DNA of 64,000 nucleotides from Acidisphaera sp. S103 (lineage in GTDB: Bacteria > Pseudomonadota > Alphaproteobacteria > Acetobacterales > Acetobacteraceae): the NCBI RefSeq assembly GCF_009765975.1, contig NZ_LMUJ01000064.1:4659-68658 (forward strand), written 5' to 3'. Below, in pieces: positions 42,993 to 51,961 of the stretch. Numbering within the stretch: the stretch's first letter is position 1; every line of letters starts with the position of its first letter. Under the pieces are notes generated by a model. The model saw only the letters and a program-made list of their open reading frames with translations. It was not told the DNA's origin and made no database searches. The position numbers and the translations under genes are program-made.

Positions 42993-43517
42993 TCAGACCG
43001 AAGGGCGGCCCTGGCCGGCCGCCAGATAAAGCTGATGGTAGGCGGTGACCAGTTGATCGAGGGTGAAGGCGCGATTTCGCCCGCTGGGATTGGGCAGAAC
43101 CCAGACCGCGGCATTGCCGAAGGCGGTGGGCTGCGGTCCCCATGCGATGTCTCTTCGGCCGGATAGCGCGGCGTAGGCCGCTTTGCCGAGAAAGCCGACG
43201 AAGCGTGGTGCGTAGCGTTCGATCTTTTGTTCAAAATGCGTGGCGGCGGCGATGAATTCCTGCGCCGATAGTTGGTCCGCCCGAGCCGTCGGCCGGTCGA
43301 CGACCGCTGTGAGGCCATATCCGTGGCGCAGGATCGTGCGGTCGTCCTGGGGACGGATTTCCGCCGGCGTGAAGCCGGCGAGATGAAGCACGCGCCAGAA
43401 GCGATTGTTTCTTCCGGCAAAATGATGTCCTTCGGCGGCCGCGGTCATGCCGGGATTGATCCCGCAGAAGACCACGGCGAGGCGTTCGGCGATGATATCG
43501 GGGAGCGTGTCGGCCAT
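42993..43517 (-). CDS. mug: Mismatch-specific uracil/thymine DNA glycosylase (Mug type)
   Basis: The 174-residue protein has the Mug family motifs GINPG (19-23), followed by HHFAGRNNRFWRVLH, and NPSGRN near 142. Mug removes uracil or thymine opposite guanine and some exocyclic adducts in base excision repair. Length fits E. coli Mug (168). It converges with the GMC gene and is divergent from the NTF2-like/MPG pair, so two repair glycosylase genes flank one intergenic region. Confidence 0.9.
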   Translation of the reverse strand: MADTLPDIIAERLAVVFCGINPGMTAAAEGHHFAGRNNRFWRVLHLAGFTPAEIRPQDDRTILRHGYGLTAVVDRPTARADQLSAQEFIAAATHFEQKIERYAPRFVGFLGKAAYAALSGRRDIAWGPQPTAFGNAAVWVLPNPSGRNRAFTLDQLVTAYHQLYLAAGQGRPSV

Positions 43518-43599
43518 GGCATGCTGTATAAATCCGCGGCGCGCATAGAGAGAGCTTTTGGTGTTGTCCTGGCAAACTCAATACATGGGAGTGGCTGGC

Positions 43600-43980
43600 A
43601 TGGACGGGAATGGGATTCGAGAGGCACTCGATCGGCACTGGGCCGCCTCGGACGCCAATGACTTCGAGGTGGAACACGACATTTACCGGGAGGATGCGGT
43701 TCTGGAGTACCCGCAATCGGGCGAACGCATCAGGGGCCGGCGCAATATCCAGGCCTCCCGCACCGCGCAGCCGAATGCGAAGCGCTTCACGGTGCGTCGC
43801 ATCGTCGGTTCGGACGACCTGTGGGTCTCGGAATTCGTCATCACGTACGACGGCCGCCCATCCTATACGGTGAGCGTCATGGAGTTCCTGGATGGCAAGG
43901 TGGCCCGCGAGACGCAATACTTTGGCGACGCGTTTCCGCCTGGCCCCTCGCGCGTGCATTTGGTTGAACGCATGGAATGA
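43600..43980 (+). CDS. NTF2-like (SnoaL) fold protein
   Basis: The 126-residue protein shows a cone-shaped NTF2-like pattern: IREALDRHWAASDANDFE, YREDAVLEYPQSGE with IRGRRNIQA, and SVMEFLDGKVARETQYFGDAFPP. Family members include isomerases, hydrolases and binding proteins, often of unknown role. GGGAG about 9 bases upstream supports 43600; ATG codons at 43585 and earlier lack it. The stop overlaps the next gene by ATGA, coupling it to a DNA repair glycosylase. Confidence 0.82.
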   Translation: MDGNGIREALDRHWAASDANDFEVEHDIYREDAVLEYPQSGERIRGRRNIQASRTAQPNAKRFTVRRIVGSDDLWVSEFVITYDGRPSYTVSVMEFLDGKVARETQYFGDAFPPGPSRVHLVERME

Positions 43981-44579
43981 CGGCGGTCGCGCGGGTGTTG
44001 GACCGAGCGGAGGTTCCGGTCGATACGGTTCGTCTTGCTCGTTTTCTGATTGGCAAACTGGTTGTGCGGACGCTGGCCGACGGTGTGGCCGGCGGACGTA
44101 TCGTCGAGACCGAGGCGTATGATATCGGCGACGCCGCGGGCCATGCCTATCGCGGCATGACCAAGCGCAATGGGGCGCTTTTCCTCGCGCATGGGCACGC
44201 CTATGTCTATCTGGCGTATGGCATTTCATTCATGCTGAACGTCTCCAGCGAGGCGCCCGGCGTAGGCGCGGGCGTGTTGATCAGGGCGATCGAGCCAACT
44301 TGTGGCATCGCGCTTATGCAGCGAAATCGGGGCACCGAACGGATGCGCGACCTGGCTCGGGGTCCGGGCCGGCTGTGTTCGGCCTTGGAGATCGATCGCC
44401 GGCTGGATGGGATCGATCTGTGCCAGGTCGGCCCGCTGTGGATCGGAACCGACGGTCAGGCGCCGGACGAAATCGGGCAAGGCAAACGGATCGGCATTAC
44501 CCGCGCGGCCGACAGCCTGCTGCGATTCTACGTTCGGGGCAGCCGGTTCGTCAGCGGTCCGCTGGCGCTGAATCAATGA
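43977..44579 (+). CDS. DNA-3-methyladenine glycosylase, AAG/MPG family
   Basis: The 200-residue protein matches PF02245: LARFLIGKLVVRTLADG, GRIVETEAYDIGDAAGHAYRGMTKRN, and AYVYLAYGISFMLNVSSE, with the catalytic glutamate in VETEAY. It excises alkylated and deaminated purines. It is unrelated in fold to the Tag-type enzyme at 30009, so this organism has both alkyladenine glycosylase types in this window. Confidence 0.93.
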   Translation: MTAVARVLDRAEVPVDTVRLARFLIGKLVVRTLADGVAGGRIVETEAYDIGDAAGHAYRGMTKRNGALFLAHGHAYVYLAYGISFMLNVSSEAPGVGAGVLIRAIEPTCGIALMQRNRGTERMRDLARGPGRLCSALEIDRRLDGIDLCQVGPLWIGTDGQAPDEIGQGKRIGITRAADSLLRFYVRGSRFVSGPLALNQ

Positions 44580-44988
44580 GAGTCGGACCTTACCGATCAG
44601 TGTCCGCAGATCACACGCACCGCCTTGCACGCGATCTCTCGCAATTCGATTCGGGGGACGCCGGTTCGGGCTCGGATTGCAATGGTATGTAGCGTGGCTG
44701 ACGCGAGCACGGCGAGCCGCAGGGTTGCCTGAACACATCCGTCCATGATCCTGCCGGTCTCCTTCATCACCACAAATACCAAACGAGCTCGCGGCATCCG
44801 GGGCGCAATGCGTCGGCGCGGGCCAGCATGGCGCGCCGGACCGCGCGCTGAGACAGCAGCACCCGCCCCGGCTGTGGCAGCGCCACCGTATCTCCCTGAT
44901 TTCCCAAGCAGACGTTTCGGATTATGGTGTCAGCCGATTTGCATAACCCGGGCGCCCGCCCTTCCCATCCCTGACCTGAGGACACGAC
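44580..44988. other. Intergenic region with a possible tiny minus-strand gene
   Basis: This 409-bp region has no recognised gene. A minus-strand frame 44767-44886 would encode 39 residues (GTG start preceded by GGGAG at 5 bases; ALPQPGRVLLSQRAVRRAML and LRPGCRELVWYLW). It looks protein-like but has no family I know. The right end is the leader of the glyoxalase gene. Confidence 0.3.
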
Positions 44989-45408
44989 ATGACCAAATAT
45001 CTGCACACCATGATCCGCGTCAGTTCGCTGGACGACACGATCGCTTTCTTCGAGGTGCTGGGCCTGCGCGAGATCCGCCGCCGCGCGGACGAAAAGGGCC
45101 GCTATACCAATGTGTTCCTCGCTGCCCCGGGCGATGAAACGGCTCCGGTGGAACTGACGTATAACTGGGATTCGGAGCCTTACACCGGCGGCCGCAATTT
45201 CGGGCATCTCGCCTATGCGGTGGACAATATCTACGACACCTGCAACGCTTTCATCGCCCGTGGCGTGACGATCAATCGCCCGCCGCGTGACGGCCGTATG
45301 GCTTTCATCCGCACGCCGGACGGCATCTCCCTGGAATTGCTGCAGGCCGGCGACGCACTGCCGCCCGCCGAACCCTGGACCGGCATGGCGAACACCGGTT
45401 CCTGGTAG
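44989..45408 (+). CDS. Glyoxalase I-like lactoylglutathione lyase
   Basis: The 139-residue protein is close to GloA: HTMIRVSSLDDTIAFFEVLGL, VELTYNWDSEPYTGGRNFGHLAYAVDNIY and MAFIRTPDGISLELLQ. The metal ligands H6, E (VELTYNW), H (GHLAYAV) and E (ISLELLQ) are in place. GloA isomerises the methylglyoxal-glutathione hemithioacetal to S-lactoylglutathione in the cytosol. It stands alone. Confidence 0.92.
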   Translation: MTKYLHTMIRVSSLDDTIAFFEVLGLREIRRRADEKGRYTNVFLAAPGDETAPVELTYNWDSEPYTGGRNFGHLAYAVDNIYDTCNAFIARGVTINRPPRDGRMAFIRTPDGISLELLQAGDALPPAEPWTGMANTGSW

Positions 45409-45559
45409 AGCCGGCCTGACCGCCGCCGCGCATATCAGGCTGTAGCCGTAACGAGTCTCTCGGCCAGAAAGTCGGAATCTGGCCGAGGGATATCGTGTGA
45501 CGCCCTCCATCGCACCGCGGTGGCGTGGCTGTTGTTGAACGTTTCATTCGTGACCGAGA

Positions 45560-46268
45560 TTGGACCGTTGGTGGCGCACCGCCGATGGTCCGTTTGGAGT
45601 GTCGGGGCACATTTGCCCCGAGGCCGCGAAGCACGCCGGCCAGCTCGCCGGCGGCCAGAACGAGACCGTGACCGGCAGTGGCGATGCGATCTATGGAAGC
45701 GATGAGACGATATATATAAACAACGACACGAGCCTGACGATAGAGGGAAGCGATGACAGTATTCACGGTAGCAACGATTATATAACGGACTACGGAAGCG
45801 ATCGCGGCCGCCGCCTCCCCCGCGACCGTGGCAGCGCCGTCGCCTTTCGAAAGCGTCGCGTGGAGCAGAACCGTGGTCACCTGGAGCTTCGCCACGGGCG
45901 CCGGCAGCAGTTACAATCCGCTCACCGGGTCGATTCAGGCGCAATATCAGGAAGCGATCGAGCAGGCGACCCCGCACAGACCGCTCTTGTGGCGGGAACC
46001 GGCGGTGCGCTGACTTATTCTGACACAGATACGACGCTGTATCAGGCGGCAATGCAGCAAATCGGCAACGCGCTTGGTCTCGGCCCGAGTTCCGACCTGG
46101 GATCGATCATGTTCCCCGAACTCGGGGCGAACAATCCGACACTGGATGCCACGGACATGGCGAATGTGACGGCGCCGTATGGTTCGTCATCCGGTCTGAC
46201 CGCGTCCGCGCTGCTGACACAGGCCATGGCATCGTTCGGCGCGCAATTCCAGGCGATTGGCAGCCGGG
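45560..46268 (+). pseudogene. Decayed metzincin (matrixin/serralysin-like) protease with lost zinc site
   Basis: Three pieces of one secreted protease-like protein remain. First is a Gly/Ser/Asp repeat (TVTGSGDAIYGSDETIYIN, IEGSDDSIHGSNDYI). After a frameshift near 45800 comes the start of an M10-type catalytic domain (VTWSFATGAGSSYNP, YQEAIEQA). After a second shift and an apparent deletion come DPAQTALVAGTGGALTYS and QQIGNALGLGPSSD, IMFPELGANNPTLDATDMA and APYG. The last part aligns with HExxHxxGxxH and the met-turn of metzincins, but the motif reads Q-Q-x-x-N-x-x-G-x-x-P. All three zinc histidines and the catalytic glutamate are gone. The end runs into the SMP-30 gene. Confidence 0.7.
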
Positions 46269-47237
46269 TCACGGGCGCTGTGCGCCCTGCACATCCACGA
46301 ACAGCGAGTAGATCGACGTGCTCGCGGCCATGAACAGCCGGTTTCGCTTTTTCCCGCCGAAGCAGAGATTGGCGCAGCCTTCGGGCAAATGGATTTTACC
46401 GATCAGGTCGCCGTTCGGGGCGTAGCAACGCACGCCGTCCTCGGCCGGATCGGACCATCCCATGCTGCACCAGACATTGCCGTTGGCGTCGACGCGCAGG
46501 CCGTCCGTCATCCCCGGAGCGAAATTTTCCGCGAACACACGGCCATTGCGCAGGCGGCCCCCATCTACATCGAAGTAACGGATATGTGATGGTCCTCCGT
46601 GCGTGATTCCCGTATCGACGACGTAAAGAACCTTCTCGTCCGGCGAGAAGGCGATCCCGTTTGGCCTGACGAAATCGTCCGCGACCACGGTCAGCCGGCC
46701 GGTCGCGGGGTCGAGCCGGTAGACATTTCCGGGAAGCTCGAACGTGTCTTTGTGGCCTTCGTATTCGCCGTCGATCCCGTAGCCGGGATCGGTGAACCAG
46801 ATCGCACCGTCCGAGGCCACGGTGATGTCATTGGGAGCATTCAGTTTTTTGCCTTCCAACCCATCGGCCAGCACGGTGATGCGCCCATCGAGTTCTGTCC
46901 GGGTCACACGCCTGGAATCGTGCTCGCACGTGACAAGCCGCCCTTCCCGGTCGCGGGTATTGCCGTTTGAATGGTTCGATGGCGTTCGGAATACGCTGAC
47001 ATGTCCGTCATCCTCCAGCCAGCGCATGATCCGGTTGTTTGGAATGTCGCTCCACAGCAGGTAGCCGCCGTCGCGGAAGTAGACCGGCCCTTCGGCCCAG
47101 CGGAATCCGGTCGCGATGCGTTCGATCGCGGCGTTCCCCTGTTTGGGAAATCGCTTGTCCAGCGCTTCGATCCGGTGATCCGGATAGCGCGTCCCGGGCA
47201 GATGACCGAGCGGCAGGCTGGTGGGTTCGTTGGACAT
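46269..47237 (-). CDS. SMP-30/gluconolactonase family protein
   Basis: This 322-residue six-bladed beta-propeller protein shows FRWAEGPVYF near residue 46, NSNGNTRDREGRLV-like (NGNTRDREGRLVTCEH), APNDITVASDGAIWFTDP and RPNGIAFSPDEKVLYVVDT. These cover the metal ligands (Glu, Asn and Asp) of SMP-30 lactonases, which hydrolyse sugar lactones. It has no signal peptide. It is divergent from the sugar ABC transporter starting at 47392, which suggests a common sugar-lactone pathway (inference). Confidence 0.9.
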   Translation of the reverse strand: MSNEPTSLPLGHLPGTRYPDHRIEALDKRFPKQGNAAIERIATGFRWAEGPVYFRDGGYLLWSDIPNNRIMRWLEDDGHVSVFRTPSNHSNGNTRDREGRLVTCEHDSRRVTRTELDGRITVLADGLEGKKLNAPNDITVASDGAIWFTDPGYGIDGEYEGHKDTFELPGNVYRLDPATGRLTVVADDFVRPNGIAFSPDEKVLYVVDTGITHGGPSHIRYFDVDGGRLRNGRVFAENFAPGMTDGLRVDANGNVWCSMGWSDPAEDGVRCYAPNGDLIGKIHLPEGCANLCFGGKKRNRLFMAASTSIYSLFVDVQGAQRP

Positions 47238-47391
47238 TGTTCCTCCTCTTGGCGGCAGACCGTATGAGATGCCACCGCGCCGGCCAAATCAATGCAGGGC
47301 CGCGATTGCCGTCGGGCGCACCGCAATGCTAGACGATCTCCTGCGGTTCGTGTTCATCCGATCCGCATAAAAAACAATATGGGAGGATTTC

Positions 47392-48471
47392 ATGGTCCGG
47401 GATATCACCCGCCGCCCCTTGCTTGCCGGCGCCGGCCTTTTGGCGGCGAGCCTGCCGTTTGGCGCCCGCGCCGCGGACAAGAAGCTGACCGTTGCACTGT
47501 CGAATTCGTTCATCGGCAACAAGTGGCGCATCGAGATGGAGAATCTCTTCAAGGCGTCGCTGCAGATGGACCCGTACAAGAACCAGGTGACTGGAACGTG
47601 GTTCAATTCGGGCAACAACGTCAGCCAGCAGGCACAGCAGATCAGCGGCCTGATCGGCGAGCGGGTCGATGCGATCATCGTCAATGCGGCCTCACCCACA
47701 GGCTTGAACGGCATTTTGAAGCAGGCGACGGACCGCGGCATCCTTGTCGTCTCATTCGACAACGTCGTCACCGAACCCTCGGTCATCAAGGTGAACACGG
47801 ACCAGTTCAATTTCGGCAAGACGCTGGCTGAATTCCTCGTGAAGAAGATGAACGGCAAGGGCAATGTCATCATGGTCACCGGCGTAGCCGGCACGTTCGT
47901 GGATCAGCAGCGGAACGCTGGTGCCGAGTCCGTCTGGAAGCAGCATCCGGATATCCATGTGGTGAACCGGTATACCGGGATGTGGGATTCCTCCACCGCG
48001 GAACGGAACACGTCGGCGATCCTGCCCAGCCTGCCGAAGATCGATGGGATCTGGTGCCAGGGTGGAACGGATGGCGTGTTGAAAGCGTTCATCGCCGCCA
48101 AGCGGCTGCCGTTGCCTCCCACGGCCGGCGAGGCCGAGAACGGCTTCCGCAAGTTCATGATCGGCTATCAGGGCCAGAAGGTGGACGGGCTGTCGATCGG
48201 CCAGCCGCCGTACCTTGTGCTGGTCTCGCTGGCACTGGCGCTCGGCATCCTGCAGAAGACACATCCGCGCAAGGACGTGACCATCCCGTTCCCCTTTGTC
48301 ACCAGCGAAACGGTCAAGGCCGGTGAGACGGTGTTCCCCGATCTGCCGGACAGTTTCTTCGCCGATTTCACCGACAGCGGTGCGGATGCCGTGGTGAAGC
48401 TGTGTCCCGACGCCGCGCTGAACGGCACGCCCTGTCCGGGGAGTCTCGACGTGCGCCTGCCCACGGCATGA
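47392..48471 (+). CDS. Sugar ABC transporter periplasmic binding protein
   Basis: The 359-residue protein begins with MVRDITRRPLLAGAGLLAAS, a signal with twin arginines, and continues as a PF13407-type ribose/galactose-binding fold (LTVALSNSFIGNKWR, AIIVNAASPTGLN, VVSFDNVV). It captures a sugar or polyol in the periplasm for the transporter encoded in the three downstream genes. GGGAGG precedes the start. Its stop overlaps the ATPase gene start (ATGA). Confidence 0.92.
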   Translation: MVRDITRRPLLAGAGLLAASLPFGARAADKKLTVALSNSFIGNKWRIEMENLFKASLQMDPYKNQVTGTWFNSGNNVSQQAQQISGLIGERVDAIIVNAASPTGLNGILKQATDRGILVVSFDNVVTEPSVIKVNTDQFNFGKTLAEFLVKKMNGKGNVIMVTGVAGTFVDQQRNAGAESVWKQHPDIHVVNRYTGMWDSSTAERNTSAILPSLPKIDGIWCQGGTDGVLKAFIAAKRLPLPPTAGEAENGFRKFMIGYQGQKVDGLSIGQPPYLVLVSLALALGILQKTHPRKDVTIPFPFVTSETVKAGETVFPDLPDSFFADFTDSGADAVVKLCPDAALNGTPCPGSLDVRLPTA

Positions 48472-49994
48472 GCGAGGCACCGGTAGCACCAGCCGAAGCT
48501 GCCGGGGTCGTCGGCGTTCGGGTGGTCAGCAAGGCTTTTGGTGGGGTCCACGCGCTGCGTGGCGCCTCGTTTGCCGCGTGTGCCGGCGAGGTGCATGGGC
48601 TGGTCGGTGAGAACGGGGCGGGGAAATCGACGCTCATCAAGCTGCTGGGCGGACGTCTGCCGCCTGACACGGGCAGTGTGATGCTCGACGAACGTGCTGT
48701 GCGCCTGTCCGGCACCGCCGACGCGGCGCGGCACGGCATCGGCACGGTGTTCCAGGAATTGACGCTGCTGCCCTGGATGAGCGTCGCCGAGAACCTGCTG
48801 ATCGGGCGGGAACCGCGTTCGGCGATCGGCCTGATCCGCCGCGGTGCCCTCGCCCGGGAGGCCGAGGCGGTGCTCGCCGGATTGGGCATCCACCACATCG
48901 ATCCGAGGGCCCTCGCCGCGGAGGTGTCGCTGGCGGAACGGCAGATCATCGAGATTGCGCGGGTGATTATCCGCCGGCCGCGCATCCTGCTGCTGGATGA
49001 ACCGACGTCCTCGCTGGCGGAACGCGAGGTCGAATGGCTGTTCGCCCGTATCCGGGAACTCCGGGACCAGGGGACCAGCATCGTCTTCACGTCGCATCGC
49101 TGGAATGAGATCACCGCGATCGCCGACCGGATCACCATTTTTCGCAATGGCCAGGAGGTGGGCACGTTCACCACGATCGACGAGGCCAAGGCGATCACGC
49201 TGATGACCGGCCGCCGTGTCGACGCGCTGTATCCCAGTCTGCCGCCGGTGCCGGACGGCGCGCCGGCGGCCCTGGCGCTTGCACACGGGTCGCTGGACGG
49301 AAGAACCGAGTTCGCGTTCTCGCTGGCCGCGGGTGAGATCCTGGGCATCGGCGGGCTGGCCGGCCAGGGGCACCGGGAGTTGTTCCTGGGGCTGTTCGGC
49401 GCACCGGCGCTGCGGCGCGGCCGTATCAGCGTCGGCGGCAAACCGGTCCGCATCGCCAACCCGGCTGATGCGATCCGAGCCGGATTTGGCATTGCGCTGG
49501 TTCCGGAGGATCGCAAGACCGAGGGATTGCTGCTGTCGCTGCCGGTGCGAGACAATCTGTCGCTTCCCCTGTTGCGGCGGATCAGCCGTCTTGGCGTCAT
49601 CCGTGGCGGCGCGGAAATGCGGATGAGCCGCGAGATGATATCCGGCCTGGGTATCCGCACGCCGACCCCGATGCAGCCGGTGGGCGCGCTGTCGGGCGGC
49701 AATCAGCAGAAGGTGCTGGTCGGCCGTTGGCTGCTGGCGGAATCTCGGATTCTGCTGCTGTACGACGTGACCCGCGGGGTCGATGTGGCAACCAAACATG
49801 AAATCTGCGAACTGATGGTCCGGCTGGCTGGAGAGGGCAAGGCGATCCTGTTCTATTCCTCCGATACCGAGGAACTGGCGCATCTTTGCCACCGCGTGCT
49901 GGTCCTGCGCGGTGGCCGTATCGCGGCCGAACTGAACCGGCCCGAACTGACCGCTGAATCGATTGTTGCCGCGGCGATGCGCGATGCCGCCTGA
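48468..49994 (+). CDS. Sugar ABC transporter ATP-binding protein, double NBD
   Basis: This 508-residue RbsA/MglA-type protein has two nucleotide-binding domains. The first has Walker A GENGAGKST, LLLDEPTSSLAE and TSHRWNE. The second has the degenerate Walker A usual in this family and LSGGNQQKVL; its Walker B reads LLLYDVTRG where the canonical form is LLLDEPTRG, so Tyr replaces Asp and Asp replaces Glu. YDP-type variants are seen in related transporters. It drives import with the two permeases that follow, all overlapping. Confidence 0.93.
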   Translation: MSEAPVAPAEAAGVVGVRVVSKAFGGVHALRGASFAACAGEVHGLVGENGAGKSTLIKLLGGRLPPDTGSVMLDERAVRLSGTADAARHGIGTVFQELTLLPWMSVAENLLIGREPRSAIGLIRRGALAREAEAVLAGLGIHHIDPRALAAEVSLAERQIIEIARVIIRRPRILLLDEPTSSLAEREVEWLFARIRELRDQGTSIVFTSHRWNEITAIADRITIFRNGQEVGTFTTIDEAKAITLMTGRRVDALYPSLPPVPDGAPAALALAHGSLDGRTEFAFSLAAGEILGIGGLAGQGHRELFLGLFGAPALRRGRISVGGKPVRIANPADAIRAGFGIALVPEDRKTEGLLLSLPVRDNLSLPLLRRISRLGVIRGGAEMRMSREMISGLGIRTPTPMQPVGALSGGNQQKVLVGRWLLAESRILLLYDVTRGVDVATKHEICELMVRLAGEGKAILFYSSDTEELAHLCHRVLVLRGGRIAAELNRPELTAESIVAAAMRDAA

Positions 49995-50988
49995 GGCCGC
50001 CGAACCGCCGCGGGGCCGAACGCGGCGCCCGGTGCTGGCCCACGTGGTCGGGCAAAACATTGGGCTGATCCTGGCCGTTGCCATCCTGTCCGCAAGCATC
50101 GTCATCTTCGCCGCGATGTTCGTTGTGCAACAGGATCGGTTGCCGGGCAGTTTCGAGATCACCTCCACCGTCAACAACACCATGCCGCTGGCGCTTGCCG
50201 CGATCGGGCAGACGATCGTCGTCCTGACGCGCGGTATCGATCTTTCGGTCGGCGGCGTGATCGACCTGACCAACGCGCTTGCCGCGATCTTCCTGACCGG
50301 CGGCGTCTGGCACATGGCCGTCGTCTCGGTGCTGATCGTCCTGGCCGGCGGGGTAGCGGGGCTGATCAACGGCCTGATCGTCGGCTTCGGCCGGCTGCAG
50401 CCGATCGTCGTGACGCTGGCGACATTGTCGATCCTGCAGGGGCTTGCCATTCGCGTCCTGCCGACACCCGGCGGGTCGATTCCGGCCGGCTATACCGCCT
50501 TCCTGGTCAACACCAATGCACCGACGGCGCTTTGCTTCCTGGCCCTTGCCGCGCTTGGCTGGATGGGTTTCCGGCGGTCCCGGCTGGGTGTCGATGTCTT
50601 CGCGATCGGCAACGATGAGCAAGCGGCGATCGCCCTGGGCGTCAAAGCGCTGCGCACCAAGATCATTGCGTACACGATCGGGGGCATGCTGTATGCGGTG
50701 GCCGGCCTGTTCCTCGCCGCGAGCGCCACCGGGGGCGATGCGACCACGGGCGACGACTACACGCTGACCTCGATCGTCGCCGTGGTGCTGGGCGGGGTGA
50801 ACCTGTTCGGCGGCCGGGGCAGCGCGGTTGGCGCGATCTGCGGCGCCTTCATCACCACGATGATCGTCAACATCCTGTTCTTCGCCCATATCAATCCGCT
50901 TTATCAGTCGTTCTACGAGGGTCTGTTTCTGGTGATCGCCGTCGTGTTCGGCGCCCTGATCGGCCGTCTTGTCAGGGGTGGCCGATGA
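49984..50988 (+). CDS. Sugar ABC transporter permease 1
   Basis: The 334-residue integral membrane protein of the BPD_transp_2 family (PF02653) has about eight to ten helices, the RGIDLSVGGVIDLTNALAA stretch (RGIDLSVGGV) and the EAA-like GVNLFGGRGSAVGAI loop. It forms half of the membrane channel with the next gene product. The start at 49984 overlaps the ATPase gene by 11 bases; an ATG seven codons upstream is possible. Confidence 0.92.
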   Translation: MPPEAAEPPRGRTRRPVLAHVVGQNIGLILAVAILSASIVIFAAMFVVQQDRLPGSFEITSTVNNTMPLALAAIGQTIVVLTRGIDLSVGGVIDLTNALAAIFLTGGVWHMAVVSVLIVLAGGVAGLINGLIVGFGRLQPIVVTLATLSILQGLAIRVLPTPGGSIPAGYTAFLVNTNAPTALCFLALAALGWMGFRRSRLGVDVFAIGNDEQAAIALGVKALRTKIIAYTIGGMLYAVAGLFLAASATGGDATTGDDYTLTSIVAVVLGGVNLFGGRGSAVGAICGAFITTMIVNILFFAHINPLYQSFYEGLFLVIAVVFGALIGRLVRGGR

Positions 50989-51941
50989 AGCGCCTGTCCC
51001 TGTCGCCGGATGCGTTGCGCGTCCTGGCCGCGTACGGGGCCGCGGTTCTGCTGTTCGTGATCGGCGCCTTTGTCCATCCGGGGTTCGCCAGCTTCGGCAG
51101 CATCACGTCCATTCTTCTGGTCGCGACGTTCGTCGGCCTGGTGGCGGCGGGACAATGCTTTGTCGTCCTGGTGGGCGGCATCGACCTGTCCGTGCCGTGG
51201 GTCCTGAACGCCGCCGCGATCCTGCTGGCGACGTCCTCGCTGGGGCAGGACAGCCGAGCGGCTTATGCCGTGGTGCTGACGCTTGGCATGGGCCTGGTGG
51301 CGGGCTTCGCCAACGGTGTCGGCGTCGTCTGGCTGGGCGTGCCGGCGGTGGTGATGACGCTCGCCATGAACGGCATCATCGAGGGCCTGGCGCTCGGCCT
51401 GACCGGCGGCATGACCTGCGGGGCCTGTGCCTCCTATGCGCCTCCGGTCATCGCCGCTTCGGTGCATGACGTGTGGCTGGGCGTCCCGGCGGCCCTGTGG
51501 CTTTGGCTGGTGGTGATCCTGATCGTTTCATTCGTGCTTGGCCTGACGCGCTTTGGCCGCATCACCTATGCCATCGGCAACAATCCGCGTGCCGCCTACC
51601 TGGCCGGCATCAACGTGAGCCTTACCACTGTCTGCCTTTATGGGCTGAGCGGGCTGTTTTCCGCGCTCGCCGGTATCCTGCTGGTCGGCTTTGGCGGTCA
51701 GGCGTCGCTGGGCATGGGCACGCCTTACCTGTTCCAGTCGATCGCCGCGGTGGTCATCGGCGGGGTCAGCATCCTGGGTGGACGCGGCAACTATCTGGGT
51801 GCCGCGGCCGGGGCTGTCAGCCTGACCGCGCTGGTCAGCGTATTGCTGGCGCTCAATATGCCCGATTACGGGCGGAGCATCATCTATGGGGTCGTTATCC
51901 TCGCATTGTTGCTGCTGTATGGCCGCGACCAGCGGGAATAG
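50985..51941 (+). CDS. Sugar ABC transporter permease 2
   Basis: The 318-residue PF02653 permease shows VGGIDLSVPWVLNAAAILL (VGGIDLSVPW) and the GGVSILGGRGNYLGAAAG loop. It pairs with the preceding permease; having two different permeases is common for this transporter class. ATGA overlap couples it. The operon ends here, 20 bp from the end of the opposing transporter operon. Confidence 0.92.
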   Translation: MKRLSLSPDALRVLAAYGAAVLLFVIGAFVHPGFASFGSITSILLVATFVGLVAAGQCFVVLVGGIDLSVPWVLNAAAILLATSSLGQDSRAAYAVVLTLGMGLVAGFANGVGVVWLGVPAVVMTLAMNGIIEGLALGLTGGMTCGACASYAPPVIAASVHDVWLGVPAALWLWLVVILIVSFVLGLTRFGRITYAIGNNPRAAYLAGINVSLTTVCLYGLSGLFSALAGILLVGFGGQASLGMGTPYLFQSIAAVVIGGVSILGGRGNYLGAAAGAVSLTALVSVLLALNMPDYGRSIIYGVVILALLLLYGRDQRE

Positions 51942-51961
51942 GGCCGGCACCGGCTGAGGGA

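Noticed and set aside
48168-50450. 760-codon minus-strand frame opposite the ABC ATPase and permease genes
   Set aside because: Composition is arginine/proline/alanine shadow of well-supported ABC genes.
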